DNA of 64,000 bases from Streptomyces sp. FIT100 (GTDB lineage: Bacteria; Actinomycetota; Actinomycetes; Streptomycetales; Streptomycetaceae): the NCBI RefSeq assembly GCF_024584805.1, contig NZ_CP075715.1, positions 3,668,526 to 3,732,525 of the forward strand. Direction: 5' to 3'. The position numbers and the translations under genes are program-made. Under the pieces are notes generated by a model. That model saw nothing but the letters and a program-made list of their open reading frames with translations, was not told where the DNA came from and made no database searches. Of the stretch, positions 31,298 to 39,240 are shown one piece after another. Numbering within the stretch: the stretch's first letter is position 1; every line of letters begins with the position of its first letter.

Positions 31298-33532
31298 TCA
31301 GCCGTTGCGCTTCCAGCGCGGCTTGTCGTCACGGCGGCCGCCACCGAACGAGCCGGAGCCGGAGCCCGAGCCGCGGTGGTCGTCACGGCGGCCGTACGGG
31401 CGGTCGTGGCCGCCGGAGCGGAAGCCGCCGCCCGAGGGACGGTCGTCGCGGCGGTCGCGGTTGAACGGACGGTCGCTGCCGCCGCGGTGGTCGCGACGCT
31501 CGAAGGGGCGGCCACCACGGTCGTTGTCGCGACGGTCGTCGCGACGGAAGCCGCCACGGTCGTTGCCGCCACGGTCGTTGTCACGGCGGAAGCCACCGCG
31601 GTCGTCGTCACGACGGTCGCGGTTGAACGGACGGTCGTTGTCACGACGCTCGAACGAACGGCCGCCACGGTCGTTGCCACCGCGGTCGCGGTTGAACGGA
31701 CGGTCGTTGTCACGACGGTCGTCACGACGGAAACCACCGCGGTCGTTGCCACCACGGTCGTTGTCACGGCGGAAGCCACCGCGGTCGTCGTCACGACGGT
31801 CGCGGTTGAACGGACGGTCGTTGTCACGACGCTCGAACGAACGGCCGCCACGGTCGTCACGGCGCTCGCGACGGTCGAAGTTGCCCCGATCGTCACGGCG
31901 CTCGTCACGGCGCTCGTCACGGCGCTCGCGGCGCTCGTACGACGGACGCTCCTCACGGACCTCACGGGCCTCGCGGAACGCCGGGGCCTGCTCGGGTACG
32001 GCCACCTCGGCTGCCGCCGCGACCTCGGTCTCCGCCGCCTCGGTCACCTCGGCGACCGCGGCCTGCGGGTCCTCGCCACGCTCGCGCGCGGCACGGGCGA
32101 CCAGGCGGTCGGCCTCCTCGCGGAGTTCGGCGGCGCGGCGCTGGACGCGCTCCAGCTCCTTGGTGAGCTGGGCGACCTCGCGCTCGGCCTGCTTGGCGGC
32201 GTTGTTCGCGGAGTCGGCCTGGACCTCGGTCAGCGAACGGGCACCGGTGATCTCGGCGACCTCCGGGTCGAAGATGCCCGCACCGCCGACGATGTGGCGC
32301 GAGGCGTCGACGCCCGCGTCCTCCATCAGACGGAAGATCTGGCGGCGCTGGTGCGGGAGCGCCAGCGAGACGACCGTGCCGGACTGGCCGGCACGGGCGG
32401 TGCGGCCCGAACGGTGCAGGTAGTCCTTGTGGTCCCCGGCCGGGTCCACGTTCAGGACGAGGTCGATGCCGTCGACGTGGATACCGCGGGCGGCGACATC
32501 GGTCGCCACCAGCGCGTTGACATAACCGTCCTTGAAGTCGGCGAGGACACGGGTGCGGGCACCCTGCGTCATGCCGCCGTGCAGCGCATCGGCCTTCACG
32601 CCCGCGTCGACGAGCTGCTCGGCGATACGGTCGGCCCCCAGCTGCGTACGGACGAAGATGATCGTGCGGCCCTTGCGGGCGGCGATCGCGGCCGTGACCG
32701 GCGCCTTGTCCTTCGGCTTCACGACGAGGACGTGGTGGGTCATGGTCGTGACGTTGCCCTGGGCGCTGTCGACCTCGTGGCTGACCGGGTTGTTCAGGTA
32801 GCGCTTGACCAGGGTGCCGATCTCGTTCTCCATGGTGGCGGAGAAGAGCATGCGCTGGCCACCCTCGGGCACCTGGTCGAGCAGCTCGGTGACCTCGGGC
32901 AGGAAGCCCAGGTCGGACATCTGGTCGGCCTCGTCGAGGACCGCGACCTGGACGTTCTCGAGGGAGCAGGCGCCACGGTTGATGATGTCGCGCAGTCGGC
33001 CCGGGGTGGCGACGAGGATGTCGACGCCGCGCTCGAGCGCGTAGATCTGGTTGCCCATGGACGTACCGCCGCAGACGACCTTGATCTTCAGGCCGAGGAC
33101 GTCGCCGTAGGGCTGGAGGGCGTCCGCGACCTGCATCGCGAGCTCACGGGTCGGGGTGAGAATGACGGCGCGGGGCTTCTTCTTCTCGGTCTGGCCGCCG
33201 GCCAGCGTGGCCAGGGTCGGCAGACCGAAGGAGAGGGTCTTGCCGGAGCCGGTGCGGCCACGGCCGAGGATGTCTTTGCCGGCCAGGGCGTCCGGGATGG
33301 TCGCGGCCTGGATCGGGAACGGGACGGTGACACCGTTCTGAGCGAGCTTGCGGACGACGCCCTCGGGGAGGCCGAGGTCGCCGAAGGTCACCTCGGGGGT
33401 CGCGGGAGCCTCGTCGGCAGCCGCGGCCTCGGCCGTCTCCGCCGCGTCGACGATCTCCTCGTTCACGACCTCGTCGGTCACGATCTCGTCGTTCTCGGGC
33501 AGGACGGCACGATCAGTACTGGAAATGGACAT
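31298..33532 (-). CDS. DEAD-box RNA helicase with repetitive RDD/RGG tail
   Basis: A 744-aa RNA helicase. The core (about 48-430) has the Q motif (PFPIQ, Q75), Walker A GRTGSGKT (92-99), PTREL, GG, TPGRL, DEAD (200-203), SAT (231-233) and HRSGRTAR. A coiled-coil Ala/Glu region follows (about 465-535), then a 190-residue tail of Arg/Asp/Gly repeats (RRDNDRPFNRD, RGGFRRD). The tail contains a near-perfect internal duplication of about 50 residues. Such tails bind RNA and promote condensation; the likely role is RNA decay or cold-shock ribosome assembly (CsdA/DeaD class). ATG 33532 is chosen by the usual N-terminus, though the best RBS-like GGAAGG is rather far upstream. Confidence 0.92.
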   Translation of the reverse strand: MSISSTDRAVLPENDEIVTDEVVNEEIVDAAETAEAAAADEAPATPEVTFGDLGLPEGVVRKLAQNGVTVPFPIQAATIPDALAGKDILGRGRTGSGKTLSFGLPTLATLAGGQTEKKKPRAVILTPTRELAMQVADALQPYGDVLGLKIKVVCGGTSMGNQIYALERGVDILVATPGRLRDIINRGACSLENVQVAVLDEADQMSDLGFLPEVTELLDQVPEGGQRMLFSATMENEIGTLVKRYLNNPVSHEVDSAQGNVTTMTHHVLVVKPKDKAPVTAAIAARKGRTIIFVRTQLGADRIAEQLVDAGVKADALHGGMTQGARTRVLADFKDGYVNALVATDVAARGIHVDGIDLVLNVDPAGDHKDYLHRSGRTARAGQSGTVVSLALPHQRRQIFRLMEDAGVDASRHIVGGAGIFDPEVAEITGARSLTEVQADSANNAAKQAEREVAQLTKELERVQRRAAELREEADRLVARAARERGEDPQAAVAEVTEAAETEVAAAAEVAVPEQAPAFREAREVREERPSYERRERRDERRDERRDDRGNFDRRERRDDRGGRSFERRDNDRPFNRDRRDDDRGGFRRDNDRGGNDRGGFRRDDRRDNDRPFNRDRGGNDRGGRSFERRDNDRPFNRDRRDDDRGGFRRDNDRGGNDRGGFRRDDRRDNDRGGRPFERRDHRGGSDRPFNRDRRDDRPSGGGFRSGGHDRPYGRRDDHRGSGSGSGSFGGGRRDDKPRWKRNG

Positions 33533-33871
33533 GCGAAATGCGAAACCTTCCGGAGTCTCGGCACGCGCCCAAACTCCGTGAATTCGCAATTCGACCGCCT
33601 CAATGCGGTCAGCCACGGCTAGGGAGAGTACGCGCCACGCGGCGCGCTTCTGTGTCGGCGCCGGGCAATGGGATCAAACGATCTACCACCATACGCACCT
33701 GAACCCGCCGAAGGCAAACCGCCTCACTGCGTCGCTCGTCACACCCGCGGGGCCGCGCGGGGCCGCCCATGTCGGCGCACCCCCTCGGCCCCTCCTGCCC
33801 GGCGGCCCTTCCCGTACGGGCCTGTGCAGGCCCGCACGGGCTCATACGGGCCTATACAGGCTCATACGGGC
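33533..33871. other. 339-bp gap: helicase leader plus 10-bp-periodic repeat array
   Basis: Holds the promoter and leader of the DEAD-box helicase (minus strand; a TACTCT near 33627-33632 on the minus strand is a possible -10) and, at its right end, the decamer array described separately. No gene. Confidence 0.5.
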
Positions 33872-33880
33872 TCATACGGG
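33811..33880. repeat. Seven decamers in perfect 10-bp register
   Basis: CCCGTACGGG, CCTGTGCAGG, CCCGCACGGG, CTCATACGGG, CCTATACAGG, CTCATACGGG and CTCATACGGG follow each other without spacers. Consensus is CYYRTRCRGG, each unit near-palindromic. The last unit overlaps the stop of the lipoprotein gene. Confidence 0.88.
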
Positions 33881-34474
33881 TGCCATCTGCGGCGACGCCA
33901 TCGGCACCGTGTGCGCCCCCGCCCCATCGACGGCCGCCCGCATCGCGCCCATCTGGGTGTTGGCCGCCGGTGAGGCGGACGGCGGGTCGGTGGGTTCCTG
34001 GGTCGGGTCGGGATCCGGGTCGGGGCCTGGCGGGGTCGGGTCGACGGGCGGCGTCGGGTCCACCGGCGGCGTGGGGTCGACCGGCGGCGTCGGCTCGCCC
34101 GGCGGAGGCGTGGGCCCCGGCGGTACGGCGGGTCCCGCGCCCCCTCCACCGGCGACGCCGCCCTTCGGCGGCCGCGCGGACGGCGCCACGGACCCGCTCG
34201 GGCTCGCTCCGGCGCCCGCGTCCTGGCCCGCGGCCTCGCCCGCGGCCCCGCCGGAGCGGGCGGCTGCGCCCATGCCCGTGCGCTCGTGCCCGCCGACACC
34301 GCCCGGCGCGGCGCCCCCGCCGTCCGGCTCGATCCCGGCCCCGCGCTGCTGCGGGGACTTCGCGGGCGGCCCACCGCCGTCGTCGCTCACGCTCATACAG
34401 CCTGCGGAGGCCGCGACCGCCAGGGCGGTGGCGATCCATACGGCACAACGGCCGGGGGCGGACAACTGGCGCAC
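33872..34474 (-). CDS. Proline-rich lipoprotein of unknown function
   Basis: A 200-aa exported protein. A basic N-terminus and hydrophobic core end in a lipobox AASAGC (Cys about 26), indicating a lipid-anchored surface protein. The rest is low complexity: Gly/Ala/Pro, then four tandem PTPPVD-type units and a PDPDPDP run, which probably span the cell wall. The C-terminus (NTQMGAMRAAVDGAGAHTV) is the only complex-looking part. GTG 34474 has GGAGG eight bases upstream. No enzyme motif. Its stop lies within a decamer repeat array. Confidence 0.65.
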   Translation of the reverse strand: MRQLSAPGRCAVWIATALAVAASAGCMSVSDDGGGPPAKSPQQRGAGIEPDGGGAAPGGVGGHERTGMGAAARSGGAAGEAAGQDAGAGASPSGSVAPSARPPKGGVAGGGGAGPAVPPGPTPPPGEPTPPVDPTPPVDPTPPVDPTPPGPDPDPDPTQEPTDPPSASPAANTQMGAMRAAVDGAGAHTVPMASPQMAPV

Positions 34475-34668
34475 GAGCGGCACCTCCGAGGGCACGGGAC
34501 ACGGGTTCTGACGCAGGTCTTCCTGCCCAACTCCCTGTGCCCCACAAGGGACACGCCCGGCGCACGCCCAGCCCGGGGCCGCGAGCGGCCAACACACCCG
34601 GCGCCACCGGCAACCAGCGGGTTTCAGGAACCGCCGGTTTCGGGAACCACGCCCGAGCCGCCGGGGTT

Positions 34669-35151
34669 TCAGGCTCCGCGCCCGAGCCGCCGGGCGAACG
34701 CCACGACCCGGCGGGTGAGCCACGCGCCCAGCCACACCGCCGCCAGCGCGCCGGCTACCGTTCCGGCGCCGTACGCCACTGCCTGCGCGACCTGGTGACG
34801 CTCCAGCAGCTTCACGACGTCGAGGGCGTACGTCGAGAACGTCGTGAACCCGCCCAGCACCCCGACCCCGAGGAACGGGCGCGCCAGCGGGCTCGTGACC
34901 ACCTCGCGCTCGCTCACCAGCACCATCAGCACGCCGATGAGGGCACAACCGACCACATTGACGGTGAAGATCGCCCATACCGAAGGCCAGGCGAGCGACA
35001 TCCCGTAGCGCGCGGACGCGCCCAGCGCCCCTCCGGCGGAAACCGCCGCGATGACGCTCCACTTGACGCCCGCCCAGGGGGCTCGCCCGACCCGCCCGGA
35101 GCCGGAGCCGGAGCCGGACCTGGTGCCCGTGCCCTGGCCCACGACGCTCAC
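34669..35151 (-). CDS. crcB: CrcB/Fluc fluoride ion channel
   Basis: A 160-aa small membrane protein with four helices. The Fluc signatures GGFTTFSTYA (100-109) and TVNVVGC (N65) are present. The family forms dual-topology dimers that expel fluoride. Streptomyces often has two adjacent crcB genes; only one is here. The 5' end is a Gly/Ser/Arg-rich extension (residues 1-26) without obvious function. Its GTG start overlaps the stop of the metallopeptidase gene (GTGA, 35148-35151). No fluoride riboswitch is seen upstream. Confidence 0.9.
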   Translation of the reverse strand: MSVVGQGTGTRSGSGSGSGRVGRAPWAGVKWSVIAAVSAGGALGASARYGMSLAWPSVWAIFTVNVVGCALIGVLMVLVSEREVVTSPLARPFLGVGVLGGFTTFSTYALDVVKLLERHQVAQAVAYGAGTVAGALAAVWLGAWLTRRVVAFARRLGRGA

Positions 35152-35498
35152 CCGTACCCGAGCGCGTGCAGCCGCTCGTCGTCGATCCCGAAGTGGTGGG
35201 CGATCTCATGGACCACCGTGATCTCGGTCTCCTCGACCACTTCCTCACGGGTCTCGCAGATCCGCAGCGTCGGACCCCGGTAGATCGTGATCCGGTCCGG
35301 CAGAACGCCGGCGTACCACTCCCCGCGGTCGGTCAGCGGAGTCCCCTCGTACAGCCCGAGCAGCTCGGGATCGTCGGCGGACGGTTCGTCCTCGACGAAC
35401 ACCGCGACGTTGTCCATCAGCCGCGTCAGCTCCGGCGGGATCCGGTCCAGCGCCTCGGCGACCAGTTCCTCGAACTCCTCGCGCGTCATCTCCAGCAC
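35148..35498 (-). CDS. Zinicin-like metallopeptidase family protein
   Basis: A 116-aa single-domain protein of the DUF1025/zinicin-like family, with the extended zinc motif VVHEIAHHFGIDDERL (H97-E98-x2-H101, third ligand D107). Substrates are unknown. The start is set at GTG 35498 (VLEMTREEFEEL): GACAAT on the minus strand, just upstream, is a plausible -10 for a leaderless message, and MLEMTREEFEEL is the usual family N-terminus from memory; ATG 35489 is the alternative. It is the first gene of a two-gene operon with crcB and is divergent from the metallophosphoesterase gene. Confidence 0.85.
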   Translation of the reverse strand: MLEMTREEFEELVAEALDRIPPELTRLMDNVAVFVEDEPSADDPELLGLYEGTPLTDRGEWYAGVLPDRITIYRGPTLRICETREEVVEETEITVVHEIAHHFGIDDERLHALGYG

Positions 35499-35577
35499 CC
35501 GGCCATTGTCACGCACGCGCGCCCCCGACCCCCGTACGCGGGGCATAGCCCGCCGCGTACACGGGCATACGCGACCA

Positions 35578-37125
35578 ATGGCCAGCGCCCGTGAAGCCCG
35601 TCAACGGCTCCGTGCCCTCCTCACCCGTACCCGGCGCCGCACCCCCGCCACCACCGGTTCCCCCGCCGGCGCCCTCGCCCCTACCCCCCATCCCTATGCC
35701 CGCGCGATCGGACTGGTCGCCGTCGTCCTGCTGGGCGCCTGGCTGGGGCTGCTGATCGTCGGGTCCGTCCGTACGCCCGTCGGGCCCATGGACACGAGCA
35801 TGACCCTCCGCCCGTCCCTCTCCGGCGGCACGAAGATCAACGTCTCCCCGCTCGGCGCCCTCGAACTGGACTCCCACACCGCGCCCATCCGCCTCGACGT
35901 CGACGTCGACCGGCTCGACCCCATCCGCTCCCAGGCCCTGGTCGAGCATCCGGAGCGGCTCGCCGGCCTCCAGGACGAGATCACCCAGGACGTCACGGCC
36001 GGCACCCGCGACCTCGCCGTGCGTTCCTGCGTCGCCGTCGTCGCCGGCGCCACCGCGCTCGGCCTCGCGGTCTACCGCAGCCCGCGCCGCGCCCTCACGG
36101 CGGGCGGCCTCGCACTCGCCCTCCTGGCGGCGTCCGGCACCAGCGCGTACGCGACCTGGAACCCGAAGTCGGTCCTGGAGCCGAAGTTCTCCGGCCTCCT
36201 GTCCTCGGCGCCTTCCGTCGTGGGCAGCGCCCGCTCGATCGTCACCGAATTCGACGTCTACCAGAAGGAGTTGGCCCGTCTCGTCACCAACGTGACCAAG
36301 CTGTACGACGCGACCTCCACGCTCCCCGTCTACCAGCCGGACCCGGGGACGATGCGCGTCCTGCACGTCTCCGACATCCACCTCAACCCGGCCGCGTGGC
36401 ACATCATCGGCTCACTGGTGGAGCAGTACGAGATCGACGTCATCATCGACTCCGGCGACACCATGGACCACGGCACCGCCGCCGAGAACACCTTCCTCGA
36501 CCCGATCCCCGACCTCGGCGCGCCCTACGTCTGGGTCCGCGGCAACCACGACTCGCCCGCCACCCAGCGCTATCTCCAGGACCTCGACAACGTCCACGTC
36601 CTCGACGAGGGCCGCGCGGTCACCGTGGCGGGCCTGCGCGTGGCGGGCACCGGCGACCCCCAGTTCACCCCCGACCGCTCGGTCGCCGCCCAGGGCGACC
36701 CCGCCGAGCGCATGGCCGGGATCCGCCTCGCCTCCGCCCTGCGCGACCAGCGCCGCGCGGGCACCCCCGTCGACATCGCCGTCGCCCACAACCCGGTCGC
36801 CGCCCGCGAGACCGACGGCACCGTCCCCCTCGCCCTGGCGGGCCACGTACACCACCGCGAGACCGAGCTCCTGCCGCTCGGCACCCGCCTGAAGATCGAG
36901 GGCTCCACGGGCGGCGGGGGACTGCGCGCGGTCCAGAACGACGAGCCGGAGAAGGTCCGCGCCTCCGTCCTCTACCTGGACCGCACCACGCGCACGCTCC
37001 AGGCGTGGGACGAGATCACCCTGGGCGGCCTGGGCCTCACAACCGCCGAGGTCAGCCGCCATCTGGCCACCGAACCAGCCGCCGGCTCACCGCCCCCGGC
37101 CCCCCGCTCCTCACCCGCCCCGTAA
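35578..37125 (+). CDS. Membrane-anchored metallophosphoesterase
   Basis: A 515-aa protein. Hydrophobic helices near residues 42-65 and two around 140-200 anchor an N-terminal extracytoplasmic region. The calcineurin-like phosphoesterase domain starts about 260, with VSDIHLN (D266, H268), DSGDTMDHG, RGNHDS and GHVHHRE, covering the dimetal ligands. The catalytic domain should phospho-hydrolyse an unknown substrate, inside or outside depending on topology. ATG 35578 is immediately downstream of weakly conserved sequence with no strong RBS. The C-terminus is Pro-rich. It ends 80 bp before the tRNA cluster. Confidence 0.87.
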   Translation: MASAREARQRLRALLTRTRRRTPATTGSPAGALAPTPHPYARAIGLVAVVLLGAWLGLLIVGSVRTPVGPMDTSMTLRPSLSGGTKINVSPLGALELDSHTAPIRLDVDVDRLDPIRSQALVEHPERLAGLQDEITQDVTAGTRDLAVRSCVAVVAGATALGLAVYRSPRRALTAGGLALALLAASGTSAYATWNPKSVLEPKFSGLLSSAPSVVGSARSIVTEFDVYQKELARLVTNVTKLYDATSTLPVYQPDPGTMRVLHVSDIHLNPAAWHIIGSLVEQYEIDVIIDSGDTMDHGTAAENTFLDPIPDLGAPYVWVRGNHDSPATQRYLQDLDNVHVLDEGRAVTVAGLRVAGTGDPQFTPDRSVAAQGDPAERMAGIRLASALRDQRRAGTPVDIAVAHNPVAARETDGTVPLALAGHVHHRETELLPLGTRLKIEGSTGGGGLRAVQNDEPEKVRASVLYLDRTTRTLQAWDEITLGGLGLTTAEVSRHLATEPAAGSPPPAPRSSPAP

Positions 37126-37205
37126 ACCGTTTTGGCGATAGCTCCCCGCATCCCATATGCTTCTCACGTCCCCGACGCGCTGCTAAGCGCCCAGGTGGGC
37201 CCTTA

Positions 37206-37278
37206 GCCCTCATCGTCTAGTGGCCCAGGACGCCGCCCTTTCAAGGCGGTAGCACGGGTTCGAATCCCGTTGGGGGCA
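37206..37278 (+). tRNA. tRNA-Glu (TTC)
   Basis: A 73-nt cloverleaf: acceptor GCCCTCA/TGGGGGC with one G-T pair, anticodon stem-loop CCGCCCTTTCAAGGCGG and T arm CGGGTTCGAATCCCG. First of the Glu-Asp-Phe cluster; CCA is not encoded. Confidence 0.96.
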
Positions 37279-37324
37279 CGCATCACCGTGTGCGAGACTG
37301 GCTCTCGCACAATGCATCACCTCT

Positions 37325-37399
37325 GGTCCTGTGGAGCAGTTTGGAGTGCTCGCCACCCTGTCAAGGTGGAGGCCGCGGGTTCAAATCCCGTCAGGACCG
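37325..37399 (+). tRNA. tRNA-Asp (GTC), copy 1
   Basis: A 75-nt cloverleaf: acceptor GGTCCTG/CAGGACC, anticodon loop CTGTCAA and T arm CGGGTTCAAATCCCG. It is identical in sequence to the tRNA-Asp at 60465-60539. Confidence 0.96.
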
Positions 37400-37422
37400 C
37401 TGCGATCTCCCGTAGATCGCGT

Positions 37423-37496
37423 GGCTGGGTAGCTCAGTTGGTACGAGCGTCCGCCTGAAAAGCGGAAGGTCGCCGGTTCGACCCCGGCCCCAGCCA
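37423..37496 (+). tRNA. tRNA-Phe (GAA), reconstituted by the integrated element
   Basis: A 74-nt cloverleaf: acceptor GGCTGGG/CCCAGCC, anticodon loop CTGAAAA and T arm CGGTTCGACCCCG. Its 3' half from 37453 is the left copy of the 49-bp attachment repeat, so the functional 3' end now comes from the mobile element. Element-borne terminator follows. Confidence 0.96.
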
Positions 37497-37501
37497 CCGC
37501 A
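37453..37501 (+). repeat. attL: left 49-bp attachment repeat
   Basis: Identical over 49 bases to 52530-52578. It covers the anticodon loop to the 3' end of tRNA-Phe plus five bases beyond, the usual core for tRNA-Phe-targeting AICEs. The crossover is presumably in the anticodon stem-loop. Confidence 0.96.
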
Positions 37502-37517
37502 ACCCTGAACAGGGCAT

Positions 37518-37553
37518 ACGCCCCCTCTGAAGATCATTCGGAGGGGGCGTTTT
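37518..37553 (+). terminator. Intrinsic terminator of tRNA-Phe supplied by the element
   Basis: A 10-bp stem ACGCCCCCTC / GAGGGGGCGT with a 13-base loop and a TTTT run. It resembles the chromosomal terminator now displaced to 52594-52628, but with changed stem bases. Confidence 0.9.
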
Positions 37554-37562
37554 CGTGCCGGT

Positions 37563-37583
37563 TACGCCAACCCGTACGCCAAC
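37563..37583. promoter_or_regulatory. Putative integrase arm-binding site, left side
   Basis: A 21-bp sequence containing two ACGCCAAC octamers 13 bp apart. The identical 21 bp occurs at 52438-52458, on the other arm of attP in the circular form. It lies just after the integrase stop, about 62 bp from the core. Confidence 0.7.
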
Positions 37584-37588
37584 GGTTC

Positions 37589-38797
37589 TCAGGACAGGGT
37601 GTCCCCGAGCTTCCTGAGCGCCTTGCGCTGCTCGTCCAACGAGGCGTGGGCGTAGACCTTCATCGTCACGCCGATGTCGCTGTGCCCCACGATCTGCCGG
37701 ACGATGTGCGGCGGCACTCCCAGGTCCAGCAGGAGTGAGACTGCCGAGTGCCGGAGATCGTGGAACCGGATCTCCAGCCCGAGCCGCTTCCGGAGCGGGT
37801 ACCAGCTCCTCCGGAGGTTGTCCGGTTCCAGCGGGGTGCCGATCCGAGAGGTGAAGATCAGCCCGTTCTCCTTCCACTCGATGCCTGCCACCGCCCGCTC
37901 CTGCGCCTGCCGCTCACGGTGCTCGGTGAGCACCTTCACGACAACCGGCGGGAGCGGGACCGTGCGGACCGAGGCCGCGGTCTTGGGCTGGACCAGCCGG
38001 AGCTCCCCGTCGACGCGCTGGAGGGCCCGGTCCACGGTCAGCGTCTCGCGGTCGAGGTCGACCGCGTCCCAGCGGAGTCCCAGAACCTCACCCCGGCGCA
38101 TCCCCAGGACCAGGGCGAGCACGTAGAGCGCGTGCAGCCGGTCCCCTGCGGACTCCCGGAGCAGGAGACGGGCGGAGGCCACGCTGAGCCCTTTTCCCGT
38201 GTCGTACGACGGCGTGGGCACCTGCACGAGCTGGGCGACGTTCCGCACGATCAGTTCCTCTCGGACGGCGTTCTGGAGGGCGTTCCGGAGCACGGCGTGG
38301 ATGGACTGCACCATGCGGCGGGAGAGAAGCGAGCGGCAGCACTCCTTCGGCTTCGCGGCGCAGCACTCAGGCTCCCGGCGGTCCTTGTCCCACCCGTGCT
38401 TGCAGCACTGGCACTCCCCCGACACCGCCGCGAGCCAGGTGCGAACCTCCGCGGCCCGAAGCGTCCGGATCTTCTTGCGCCCGAGTCCGGGCACGAGGTG
38501 GACGCGCGCCACGCTCTCGTAGCCCTGGTACGTCTTCGGCCGGCGGTTGACCCGGACAACCGTGGCCAGCCAGTAGGTGAGGTAGTCCTCCAGCCTCATG
38601 TTCGTGTCGGGCACCGGAATGCCCTGGTTCTCCTGCGACTGAAGGTTGGTGATCTTCTCCCGCACGTCGTCGCGGGTCTTGCCATAGACCGAGACCCGCT
38701 TACGGATGCCGCTGGTCGTCGTCACGTACACGCGGCCGTGGTACGTGCCGTCCTTACGGATCGTGATGCTGCCTTCGCCGTTGGCGCGCTTGGCCAT
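37589..38797 (-). CDS. int: Site-specific tyrosine recombinase (AICE integrase)
   Basis: A 402-aa integrase. An arm-binding N-terminal domain (1-60) and SAM-like core-binding domain (65-190) precede the catalytic domain (200-400). Catalytic residues are R234 (GMRRGE), H346 and R349 (FHDLRH), H372 (GHSD) and nucleophile Y382. The core-binding domain is interrupted by a cysteine-rich insert (129-154: CQCC, CC, CC), likely a zinc site. ATG 38797 overlaps the xis stop (TGATG), so the pair is coupled. It directs insertion and, with Xis, excision at tRNA-Phe. Confidence 0.95.
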   Translation of the reverse strand: MAKRANGEGSITIRKDGTYHGRVYVTTTSGIRKRVSVYGKTRDDVREKITNLQSQENQGIPVPDTNMRLEDYLTYWLATVVRVNRRPKTYQGYESVARVHLVPGLGRKKIRTLRAAEVRTWLAAVSGECQCCKHGWDKDRREPECCAAKPKECCRSLLSRRMVQSIHAVLRNALQNAVREELIVRNVAQLVQVPTPSYDTGKGLSVASARLLLRESAGDRLHALYVLALVLGMRRGEVLGLRWDAVDLDRETLTVDRALQRVDGELRLVQPKTAASVRTVPLPPVVVKVLTEHRERQAQERAVAGIEWKENGLIFTSRIGTPLEPDNLRRSWYPLRKRLGLEIRFHDLRHSAVSLLLDLGVPPHIVRQIVGHSDIGVTMKVYAHASLDEQRKALRKLGDTLS

Positions 38798-38994
38798 CAG
38801 GCGGCCTCCTCCAGTCGGTTCTTCATGTACGTGGCGAGCGCGTCCGCCGGGATCCGGCGGGAGCGCCCTTCGGTGAAGCTCGGGAGCCGCTTGGTCCGGA
38901 TCAGGTCGTAGACCTTGAAGCGGCTCATTCGGAGTGCGCTCATGACCTCAGGCACGGTCAGGGCCTGGTGACTTGTGGGCAGGGCGGAGCTCAT
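38797..38994 (-). CDS. xis: Excisionase (MerR/AlpA-like HTH)
   Basis: A 65-aa DNA-binding protein with a winged-helix/excisionase motif: TVPEVMSALRMSRFKVYDLI then RTKRLPSFTEGRSRRIPADA. The family bends DNA at att sites to favour excision. ATG 38994 has AGGAG seven bases upstream. It overlaps int, and its upstream region contains the GTAGCGG array, which could be its operator or the element's origin. Confidence 0.92.
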   Translation of the reverse strand: MSSALPTSHQALTVPEVMSALRMSRFKVYDLIRTKRLPSFTEGRSRRIPADALATYMKNRLEEAA

Positions 38995-39038
38995 GCGGTG
39001 ACTCCTAGGGGCGGTCCGTCGGGGGGCCTCTCTGAGGG

Positions 39039-39240
39039 CCGCTACTTCCGCTACCGCCGCTACCTCGCAGGTCAGGGGCCTGTTGGAGGTAGCGGGAAGG
39101 GGTAGCGGTAGCGGATAGGTAGCGGCGGGGTAGCGGCAACCGAGGCCGGTTGCCGCTACCTCATCAGCGCTGGTCAGGCCACGTTTTCCGTGCCGGGTAG
39201 CGGAGGTAGCGGACTTTCCGGGGGTGGGGGGCAGTAGCGG
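39039..39240. repeat. Iteron-like array of 12 GTAGCGG heptamers
   Basis: GTAGCGG occurs at 39089, 39102, 39108, 39119, 39130, 39197, 39206 and 39234, and on the opposite strand (CCGCTAC) at 39039, 39048, 39057 and 39153. Several copies are exactly 9 bp apart. The array lies between xis and the DUF3631 helicase gene and runs into the latter's 3' end. It is a candidate replication origin or Rep/Xis binding region. Confidence 0.8.

Noticed and set aside
34669..35151. Fluoride riboswitch for crcB
   Set aside because: The gene is second in a two-gene operon with overlapping start/stop and no matching leader structure was seen.
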